From Dasypus novemcinctus (Eukaryota; Chordata; Mammalia; Cingulata; Dasypodidae): DNA of 64,000 nt. Positions 55,745-64,000 of this stretch are shown here, piece by piece; the first letter of the stretch is position 1, and every line of letters begins with the position of its first letter. Position numbers and translations under genes: made by a program. Where the stretch lies: the NCBI RefSeq assembly GCF_030445035.2, contig NC_080704.1, positions 29,812,200 to 29,876,199 of the forward strand, in the 5' to 3' direction. The notes under the pieces were generated by a model, which saw only the letters and a list, made by a program, of their open reading frames with translations, did no database searches and was not told the DNA's origin.

Positions 55745-56654
55745 ATCTCTTGTTAGAGATGCTGGGAAGAAAACTCTGGCAGTAGATAAGATTCCTTCAA
55801 ATTTTGAATTTCTAAAAATTTGAACCATCCTTCATATGTCTATGGAGCATAAAGTAGACTAGAAAATTCATAATTAAGACATACTGTCGGCCCAAAATAC
55901 ATAAACATGAGTGGGCTCTAACTTTTCAACCAATTTTCTTTAACTGATTTCCTGTTGTGTATAGCAGTTTGGATAGTGGGAAAGAGGCTTTTAAGCTACC
56001 TATGTACTATAAAATATCAACGATGGGATATAGTTGTAGGATTAATATCTAAATAGAGGATTGCCAGTAAATAGTCATGGGATCATTTATTTATTTTAAC
56101 TTGGGAATCATAAATGCTTTATTAGCAAGTCTTTGATAAAGGGGAGCAAAAAGAGTAAGCAGGCCTTCCAAAAGCAATCTAAAGCTCCATAAGCTCAGAA
56201 TCTTTTGCATATGGGCCCTGGAAATTTTCTAAAATGAAATTTGTTCTGAGGGAGAAAGTTACTTAAAAACACACCACCTCATGAAGATGTATGGCTCATA
56301 AAATTGTCCTTCTAAGAAAAGCTATTATGAAAGTTGTCTTCCTATAAAGAGCTACAAGTGTAGCTTGTCATCTTAAAATAACAATCTGTGGGCTGAAAGT
56401 GACCAAATGGCCAAGGATTATTTATATCGACTTGAATTCAAGCTTTATTTTCTAAACTTAAAAAAATTATCAGTCCTACATCTTTTTCTTAAAATACAAA
56501 TAATGCTTTTAATTTGTTGCTGGATTCAGTTTGCTAGTATTTTTGATCATGAAAAAATATTCTATAATTGAACTATTAACTATAGTCCAGTGTTTACAAC
56601 AGGTTTGGTTTTTTTTACTATTTTTATAGCAAATTTTCCTTTTTAATTGTCTTT
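55745..56654. other. Unassigned repeat-poor sequence
   Basis: No gene. The part 56090-56560 is repeat-free and AT-rich like the two candidate regulatory blocks, but with fewer recognisable motifs. Confidence 0.35.
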
Positions 56655-57130
56655 TTTAAAAAAATACATAGATCACAAAAACTATTACATTGAAAAATAT
56701 TAGAGGTTCCCATATACCCCACACCCCACCCCACCTCTCCCACATCAACAACCTCCTTCATCATTGTGGAACATTCATTGGATTTGGTGAATACATTTTG
56801 GAGCACTGCTACATCGCATGGATTATAATTTATATTGTAGTTTACACTCTCCCCCAGTCCACTCAGTGGGTTATGGCTGGATATATAATGTCCTGTATCT
56901 GTCCCTGCAATATCATTCAGGACAACTCCAAGTCCCAAAATGCCACCATATCACACCTCTTCTTCCCTCTCTCTGCCCTCAGCAGCTACAGTGGCCACTG
57001 TCTCCACATCAATGATACAATTTCTTCCATTGCTAGAGTCACAAAAGTTCTATAGTAGAATATCAGTAAGTCCACTCTAATCCATATTTTATTCCTCCAT
57101 CCTGTGGACCCTGGGATGGTGATGTCCATT
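56655..57130 (-). mobile_element. L1 3'-UTR insertion, 5'-truncated
   Basis: CACAAAAACTATTACATTGA, AATATTAGAGGTTCCCATAT, CATCATTGTGGAACATTCAT and GGATTATAATTTATATTGTA are the antisense 3'-UTR family of 22293-23853. Similarity stops near 57130, just before the next L1. Confidence 0.8.
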
Positions 57131-57433
57131 GCATTCAATAGGGTTTATTGTGTTGAAAGGTCCTATGGTTTTTTCTTTAAATTTTTATTCTAGTGACATT
57201 TATACGACTTAAAATTTCCCTTTATAACCACATTCACATATATAATCCAGTGCTGTTAACTACAATCACAATGTTGGGCTATCATCACCACCATCCATTC
57301 TAAAACTTTATAATCAAACCAAACAAAGGATCTGTACAAATTAAACATTAACTCCCATTCTCTACCCTCAACCCAGACCCTGGAAACCTATATTCTAGAT
57401 TCTGACTCTTAAAGTTTGCTTATTCTAATTAGT

Positions 57434-57667
57434 TCACATCACTGAGAGCATACAATATTTGTCCTTTTGTGTCTGACTTATTTCACTCAACATGTCTTCA
57501 AGGTTCTTCCATGTTGTTGCATGAGTCAGAACTTCATTCCTTTTTAATGCTGAATAATGTTGTATTTTATACCACATTTTGTTTATGCATTCATATGTTG
57601 ATGGACACTTGGGTTGCTTCCAACTTTTGGCAATTGTGGATAATGCCATATGAATATGGGTGTACAA
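57434..57667 (-). pseudogene. L1 ORF2 C-terminal fragment
   Basis: A 77-residue frame. STIAKSWKQPKCPSTYECIN followed by KMWYKIQHYSALKRNEVLT is the ORF2 C-terminal motif order (TIAK.WNQPKCP ... KMW...YSA.K..E). The full family protein is about 1275 residues. The SINE at 57680 cuts it upstream. Confidence 0.85.
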
Positions 57668-57679
57668 GTGTCTGCTTTC

Positions 57680-58051
57680 TTAAAAAGATTTTTTATTTAT
57701 TCCCCACCCGCCCACCCACCTCCACTTGTGCTTGCTGTCTGCTCTCTGTGTCCATTCGCTGAGCATCCTTCTGTGTCTGTTTGTCTTCTCTTCTCATCTT
57801 CTCTTTAGGAGGCACTGGGCCCCGATCCTGGGACCTTCCGACGTGGGAGAGAGGCACTCAATTGCCTGAGCCACCTTAGCTAGCTGCATTGTTGGGTCTC
57901 TCACTGTCTCTCCTCTGTGTCTATTTTTGTTGTGTCATCTTGTTGTGCCAGCACTCCACGCTGTGCAGACCAGCTTGCTTTTTACCAGGAGGCCCTGGGA
58001 CCCTCCACATGGTAGATGGGAGCCCAATCACTTGAACCACATCTACTTCCC
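57680..58051 (-). mobile_element. Dimeric DAS-type SINE
   Basis: The minus strand reads a first head (GGAAGTAGATGTGGTTCAAG) with a shortened body, then a second head (GCTAGCTAAGGTGGCTCAGG), then the tail CACAGAGAGCAGACAGCAAG. The flanks ACAAGTGTCTG (57663) and ACAAATATCTG (58052) are the duplicated L1 target, diverged. Same dimer principle as 14613-14993 but a different junction. Confidence 0.82.
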
Positions 58052-58709
58052 ACAAATATCTGTTTGAGTCCCTTCTTTCAATTCTTTGGGGTATCTACCT
58101 AGTGGTAGGATTGCCAGACTGTATGGTAATTCCATACTTAGCTTTCTGAGGAATTGCCAAACTGTCTTCCACAGTGGTTGCACCATTTTACATTCCTACC
58201 AACAATAAATGAGTGTACCTATTTCTCCACATCATCGCCAACCTGTAAGTTTCTTGTTTATTTCAAGAGTAGCCATTCTAGTGGGTATAAAATGGTATCT
58301 CATTGTGGTTTTGATTTGCACTGATTTGTGAATGATGTTGAGCATCTTTTCATATGCCTGTTAGCCACTTGCGTATTCTTTTTGGAGAAATGACTATTAA
58401 GTCTTTTGTCCATATTTTAATTGTTGTTTTTTATTGTTGAGTTGTAGGATTGCTTTATATATTCTGGATATTAAACCTTTATCAAAATATGGTTTCCAAA
58501 TACATTCTCTCATTGAGTAGGTTCTTTTCACATTCATGATCAAGTCCTTTGCATGAAAGTTTTAAATTTTGATGCAGTCCCATTAATCATTTTTTCTTTT
58601 GTTGCTTGTGCTTTGGGTGTAAAAGCTAAGAAAATATTGCCTAACACAAGATCCTGAAGATGCTTCCCTATATTTTCTTCTAGGAGGTTTATAGAACTAG
58701 TTCTTATAT

Positions 58710-58964
58710 TCAGGTCTTTGATCTATTTTGAATAAATTTTTGTATATGGTGTGAGATAGGACCCTCTTTCATTCTTTTGCATGTGGATATCCAGTTTTCC
58801 CAGCACCATTTGTTGAAGAGACTATTCTTTCCTGATTGAGTAGCCTTGGCAGCCTTGTCAAAAATCAATTGGCAGTAGATATGAGGGTCTATTTCTGAAC
58901 TCTCAATTTGATTCCATTTGTTTATATATCTATCTGTGTGCCAGTACCAGGTTGCTTTGATCAC
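58710..58964 (-). pseudogene. L1 ORF2 fragment
   Basis: An 84-residue frame: [20 protein letters not shown], later [20 protein letters not shown], then [18 protein letters not shown]. These follow the ORF2 post-RT region (TAWYWH..R...QWN ... FDK.AK...W.K.SLFNKW). Part of the L1 at 57160-60985. Confidence 0.8.
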
Positions 58965-59384
58965 TGTAGCTTTGTAATAAGTTTTAAAATCAGGAAGTGT
59001 TAATCCAACAATTTTTTTCTTCTTTTTCAGGATGGTTTTGACTATTGGGGGCTCTTACCCTTCCAAATAAATTTGATGATTGATTTTCCCATTTGTGCAA
59101 AGTAGGCTGTTGGAATTTTGATTGGGGTTGCATTGAATTTGTAAAGCACTTTGGGTAGAATTGATATCAACAATATTTGTGGATTTTCAGGATTTTTTTT
59201 GTATATAAGTTCATGCCATCTGCAAATAGGAACGTTTTACTTATTTCCAGTTTAGATGTCTTTTATTTCTTTTCTTCTCCCTTTTCTCCATTAACTGATA
59301 TGAGCATATGAATTGTTGTTTTTTTTCACCTTCATTTGGTTAATGTGGTGTACTTTATAAACTGATTTTCTTATGTTAAACCAC

Positions 59385-59903
59385 TTATGATGGTTTGATG
59401 CTGAATGGACAACAGAATATCATGTCCCTAGAGCTAATACATTCCTGTGCTTATAAACTTATTGTAAGTGGGACTTTTCGATTAGATAACATCAGTAAGG
59501 TATGACCCAGGATGGGTCATAATCCTCTTACTGGGGTCCTTTTCAAAGGGGATGAACATGGAAGGAGGCACGGAGAGAAACCCCCCTGTGAGCTGAGATA
59601 GAAAGCCCCAGAGGCCGGAAGCTGAAATCAATGGAAAACAGAAGCAGAGAGAAAGCCATGAAGCAGGAAGCTGAAGGCAACATCTGGAGGAGGAGGGAGA
59701 GGCCCAGTAGACACCGCCCCATGTGCCTTGCCATGTGAGAGAGGAGTCCAAGATCACCAACAGCGGGTCTTCAGGGAGAAAGCATCACCTAATGAGGCCT
59801 TGATTTGGACATACTTCTCAACATTGAAATGGTAAGCTTTTAAACTAATAAATCCCCATTGTAAAAACCAATATTGCATTCTAGCAGCTTTGAAGACTGA
59901 AAC
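59385..59903 (+). mobile_element. MaLR-type solo LTR inside an L1
   Basis: Sense LTR with GATGGTTTGATGCTGAATGG near the start, CTTATAAACTTATTGTAAGT, GCCATGTGAGAGAGGAGTCC, poly(A) signal CTAATAAATCCC (about 59848). TSD ACCAC (59380-59384) and GCCAC (59904-59908). Removing it restores the antisense L1 order GTTAAACCAC|CCTTGCATACCTGGG. The L1 is therefore older than the LTR. Confidence 0.85.
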
Positions 59904-59956
59904 GCCACCCTTGCATACCTGGGATAAATCCCATTTGATCATAGTATATAATTCTT

Positions 59957-60166
59957 TTAACAATTGGTTGGATTCGATTTTGCTAGTATTATGTTGAAGA
60001 TTTTTTTGTCCATATTCATAAGAGCAATAGGTCTGTAATTTTCTTTTCTTGCAGTATCTTTATCTTTATCTGGCTTTGGTATTAGGGTGATGGTGGCTTC
60101 ACAGAATGAGTGTGGTAGGGTTCCCTTCTTTTCAATTTTTTGGAAGAGTTTGAACAGAATTGCCAT
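59957..60166 (-). pseudogene. L1 ORF2 reverse-transcriptase start fragment
   Basis: A 69-residue frame: [20 protein letters not shown] then [20 protein letters not shown] and [17 protein letters not shown], the motif 0/1 region of L1 reverse transcriptase (LIPKPGKD...ENFRPISLMNIDAKI). The catalytic FADD part is not in this frame. Confidence 0.87.
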
Positions 60167-61608
60167 TAATTCTACTTTGTTCAGTAGAATTCACTTATGA
60201 AGCATCTGGTCCTGGCCTTATCTTTGTTGGGAGATTTTTGATGACTGATTTAATTTCTTGTAATTGATCTGTTGAGGTCTTCTTTTTCTTCTAGATTCAT
60301 GTAGGTTGTTCATGTATTTCTAGGAATTTGGCCATTTAATCTGGGTTAATTTGTTGGCATACACTTTTCAGTTCTGGGTCATGTTCTATGTAACAGCAGT
60401 CTATTCTCCTCCCCAACCCACCCCCTTTTTTTCTGTGAGGCTTTTCTGCCTCCAGTGTCTACCCCATTAGTGAAGCCCTCCCCAGGGAGCCAGAGGGGTC
60501 AATGCAGAAAGGTCCATTTTGCATTTAGATGGTCCAGCCAGCAGTCTGGATTGAGTGTGTGCAACTCTGGACAACAATTCTGCTGTGGTCTCTTTTTTTT
60601 CCCCTGGGAGCACTTTTCTATGTGGTATTCCTGAGCCACTTGTGTCCTGCCCTGAGTCTCTTAGGTCTTGGGTCCCTGTGACTAGATATGCATGGGGTTC
60701 TACCTCGCTGCTGTGAGCAGCTCTATGGTCTCCGTCCCTGGCAGGAGGGACCTGGGCTGTGCTGCCTCTGTGTGGCTCCCAAGCTGTCCAGGACCAAGTG
60801 AGAGGGAGGGGCCCAGGCTGGCAGGTCTGATTATGGTGTTTTCTTTTGTTTTTCTCTTTCTTCGATTCAGCATTCATGGGGTCTTTCTCCCATCTCTTTC
60901 ACACTCTAGAGAGCCATGCAAGAGGGATTCATCCTTTCATTAGTTGATTGTGAGGGGAGACTTTTCCTAGGGATGCCTTATGTCACCATGTTGATGGGAT
61001 AATTAATTTTTGAAACATATTGGCAAATCTATAGCTAGTTTTTTGAGAAACTGCCAAACTGTCCTCCAGAATGGCTGGATCCTTCTGCATTCCCACCAGC
61101 AGTTGATGAGAGTTCCCATTCCTTCACATCCTCTCCAACAATTGATTTTTTGATAGCTGCCAGTCTAATGGGTGTAAGATGGTATCTCATTGTTGTTTTG
61201 ATTTGCATTTCCCTAATAACTAGGGATTTTGAGCATTTTTTTCATGTGTTTTTTAGCCATTTGTATATCTTCTTTGGAGAAGTGTCTGTTCAAATCTTTT
61301 TCCCATTTTTAAAATGGGCTGTTTGTCTTTTTATTTTCAAGATATAGGAGTTATTTATATATGCAAGTTATAAGTCTCCTATCAGATATATGGTTACCAA
61401 ATATTTTCTCCCATTGTGTAGGCTTTCTTTTCACTTTCTTGACAAACTCCTTTGAGGTGCAGAAGGCTTTAATTTTGAGGAAGTACCATTTATCTATTTG
61501 TTCTGTGGCTGCTTGTGCTTTGGTGTGAAGTTCATGAAGCCATTTCCTATTATAAGGTCCTGTAGATGCTTCCCTACACTGCTTTCCAAAGTCTTTATGG
61601 TCTTGGCT

Positions 61609-61912
61609 CTTTTTTTTTTTTTTATTGACTTTGTAATAATATTACATCAAAAATATATATGTGAGGTCCCATTCAACCCCGCTCCCCCACCCCCCCCTCT
61701 CCCCCCCAACAACACTCGTTCCCATCATCATGACACATCCATTGGATTTGGTAAGTACATCTTTGGGCACCTCTGCACCTCATAGTCAATGGTCCACATC
61801 ATGGCCCATACTCTCCTCCATTCCATCCAGTGGGCCCTGTGAGGATTTACAATGTCCGGTGATTGCCTCTGAAGCACCATCCAGGGCAGCTCCATGTCCC
61901 AAAGACACCTCC
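61609..61912 (-). mobile_element. L1 3'-UTR insertion, 5'-truncated
   Basis: Poly-T start, then AATATATATGTGAGGTCCCA, TTCAACCCCGCTCCCCC and CATCATCATGACACATCCAT: the same family as 13506 and 26560, antisense. It sits between GGTCTTGGCTC and TTAGGTCTTTGATCC of the host L1. No clear TSD. Confidence 0.82.
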
Positions 61913-62106
61913 TTAGGTCTTTGATCCATCTTGAGTTGATTTTCATATAAGGTGTGAGTTGGTAATCCTCTTTCATTCTTTTACATATGGATATCCAGTT
62001 CTCCAGGCACCATTTGTTGAATAGGCCATTCTCTCCCAGTTGAGAGGGTTTGGTGGCTTTATCGAATACTATATGACTATATATATGAGGATCTATATCA
62101 GAACTC

Positions 62107-62650
62107 TCAATTCGGTTCCATTGGTCTGTGTGTCTCTCCTTGTGCTGTTTTCACTACTGTAGCTTTGTAGTATGTTTTCAAGTCAGGTAGTGTGATTCCT
62201 CCAATTTCGTTTTTATTTTTCAATATGTCTTTGGCTATTCGGGGCCTCTTTCCTTTCCAAATAAATTTCATAGTTAGTTTCTCTAGTTCATTAAAGAAGG
62301 CTGTGTTGATTTTTATAGGAATTGCATTGAATCTGTAGATCAATTTTGCTAGGATAGACATCTTAGTAATATTTAGTCTTCCTATCCATGAACAGGGAAT
62401 ATTCTTCCATTTATTTAGGTCTTCTTTGATTTCCTTGAACAGTGTTGTTAGGTTTTCTGTGTATAATTCTTTTACACCTTTAGTTAAAGTTATTCCTAGG
62501 TATTTGATTTTTTTATTTACTATTGTAAGTGGTATTTGATTCCTGATTTCCTCCTGATCTTGCTCATTATTGGTGTACAGAAATGCTACTGATTTTTGCG
62601 CATTGATCTTGTAACCTGCGACTTTACTGAACTCATTTATAAGTTCTAGA
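62107..62650 (-). pseudogene. L1 ORF2 RT/thumb fragment with longest intact frame
   Basis: About 180 residues stay open. [20 protein letters not shown] and FLYTNNEQ are the RT motif after FADD. Then come [20 protein letters not shown] and [20 protein letters not shown], followed by [15 protein letters not shown]. This is the RT thumb and post-RT linker. The good frame suggests a relatively young L1. The last ~20 residues of the open frame at each end come from junction sequence. No endonuclease and no catalytic aspartates are present here. Confidence 0.88.
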
Positions 62651-62653
62651 AAC

Positions 62654-64000
62654 ACTGTTACAAGTGTCTCTGAACATGGACCTTCAAAGTAATGAAGATT
62701 GATTGTCATGGTGGGCCCTGAGGGGAGGGGGAAAGAGGTGTTGAATACATGGAATCAGTGTAACTATGGCAATGGAAGTGTTCCACAAGATCATGCAATG
62801 ATGGATATAGGACATGTTAAATTACACCAAAAATGTATAAAAGTCTATAGGCTAAAATGTAAATCATAATGTAAAACATAACTAAAAATGTAGAAAATTG
62901 TATAGTCTATAATATAAACCATAATGTAAACCCAAATGGAACCATGTTTGAAAGCTATTGTTTCAATATCTGTACATCAGCTGCAGCAAATATAATATGA
63001 ACATGTAAAAAAGATCATTGCTGGGGAAGGGACAAAGGGTTTGATATTGGATATGTGGGAGTATCATATATTGTATATGTGAATTACTGTGATCTAAAAC
63101 TTATGTGAAGACAAACTTAATAATTAGAAAAAGAGGTAGACACTGAGGAAGAAATGGAAGAAATTGCCTTGCCACTGTACATACAGGGCAACACCTATAG
63201 CAGTAATGAAAGGCAAAATGTCAAAAACAAAGCTTTTACATTTTTTCATTTTGTGATACCCCAATTTATTGTTGCTTTATTTAATTTTTCTAAATTACTA
63301 TGTATTCTATATCTAACCTTTAAACCCATCACCATATTCCATTTTACTATTAATGGAATCTTGCAATATATTGAGCTTCCTTTTTGAAGAAGTTTTGGAC
63401 TACAGAGAGGTTCAACTATGGTGGGGGAGGAGCACTTGTGTGGGGTGTTTTTGGTGGGGGGCACATGGTTGGGAGGGAGCTCTCCAGGGCATGTATACAG
63501 GGTACATAGAAAGGTTTGGATATTTTCATAGTGGTTTCAGTTGGAAACAACAGCTGAGAGTGTGTGGTTTCCTGGTCAGGGGAGCTCTATCACATTTCCC
63601 AATGGAACAGCAACAATCCCCCAAGTGCAATGGCAAAGACCAACAAAGATGGATGGTCCAAGGATGAGTCCTTGATACTGATGGCTCTGATTATGAGCCT
63701 GTGTGCCTGAAATATGAACTAGGCCTAGAGCTGCAGGGTGCCTAAGACTTACCTCTTAAGAACCTCCATGGTGCTCAAATGTGGCCACTCTCTAAGCCAA
63801 ACTCAGCATGTACATGCATTGCCTTCCCCTGAGTGTGTGACATGACTCCTGGGGATGAGCCTCCCTGGCGCTGAGGGATTGCTACCAAGCACCAGCTGAT
63901 GATGTAACTAGAAAAAGACCTTGAATAAAGGGGTCAACCCAGACCGGCAGAATATCTCAGCCTACATGTAATATCAGGTGTTAAAAACTGCTTTTTGACT
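62654..64000 (+). mobile_element. Long L1 3'-UTR, sense, runs off the window
   Basis: Collinear first with 7870-8826, then with the reverse complement of 22293-23853, which links those two copies into one family of more than 2 kb. An extra segment, 63135-63290 (GGTAGACACTGAGGAAGAAA onward), is absent from the 7870 copy. The 104-residue frame at 63353-63667 is by chance. Confidence 0.75.

Larger units (their letters stand above)
57160..60985 (-). mobile_element. Defective L1 with 5' UTR joined to partial ORF2
   Basis: Antisense L1. 3' UTR 57160-57433; ORF2 C-terminus from 57434; more ORF2 to about 60380; then directly a G+C-rich 5' UTR (about 60385-60985), whose 5' end is near CACCATGTTGATGGG. 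ORF1 and the ORF2 endonuclease are missing, and ORF2 has further losses around 59200-59340. Two younger insertions lie inside: a dimeric SINE (57680-58051) and an LTR (59385-59903). It cannot be active. Confidence 0.8.
61010..62653 (-). mobile_element. L1 ORF2 segment, antisense
   Basis: A long antisense ORF2 stretch running from the C-terminal side (61010) to the post-catalytic side (62653). It is joined at about 62653 (TCTAGAAACACTGTT) head-to-head with sense L1 3'-UTR sequence. It is interrupted at 61609-61912 by another L1 3' end. The head-to-head join fits a 5'-inverted insertion whose right end lies outside the window. Confidence 0.8.

Noticed and set aside
59957..62709. Functional reverse transcriptase gene
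   Set aside because: Only disconnected L1 ORF2 pieces in two different elements. Endonuclease and catalytic aspartates are missing.

Overview
The window is vertebrate nuclear DNA from a placental mammal, almost certainly a xenarthran and most likely an armadillo (Dasypus-like). The main evidence is about twenty tRNA-derived SINEs of the armadillo DAS type. Each has a head resembling GGAAGCGGACTTGGCCCAGT, an RNA polymerase III A box and B box, and a conserved 'CACAGAGAGCAGACA' tail. Ancient MIR, L2, L1M, MLT1/MaLR and MER5-like fossils confirm a eutherian background. The species call is inference from repeat families recalled from memory, not from a database search.

I find no host protein-coding gene, tRNA, rRNA, CRISPR array or operon. 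Nearly all longer open frames lie inside repeats or carry no recognisable domain. The only frames with family resemblance are broken LINE-1 ORF1 and ORF2 remnants. The region reads as a repeat-rich gene desert or very large intron.

Layout. 1-4760 holds two diverged direct copies of one roughly 2.4-kb segment, each with its own SINE insertions. 4914-16121 has a solo LTR, MIRs, old antisense L1M with a young 164-bp tandem duplication, and three L1 3'-UTR insertions, one with a 5' inversion and intact target-site duplication (TSD). 16410-20840 is an old L1 3' end split by a 3.9-kb young L1. That young L1 keeps a monomeric promoter and an ORF1 region but has lost the endonuclease, most of the reverse transcriptase and the ORF2 C-terminus. 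20865-34345 has more SINEs, MIRs and L1 3' ends between unassigned AT-rich stretches. 34562-36960 holds up to three ERV-type LTRs. 38366-45060 is a dense LTR/SINE nest. 45540-46640 and 53980-54980 are AT-rich, repeat-free, and carry homeodomain, SOX or POU-like motifs, so they are candidate conserved regulatory elements. 56655-64000 is a pile of antisense L1s with an LTR and a dimeric SINE inside, running off the right edge.

The elements are related mechanistically. LINE-1 supplies the copying enzymes, and the SINEs are its tRNA-derived parasites, as shown by A-rich tails and 10-16-bp TSDs. Several nestings can be ordered in time from exact TSDs. I see no new multi-gene system. The most unusual objects are the internally deleted HAL1-like L1 and the duplicated segment at the left edge.
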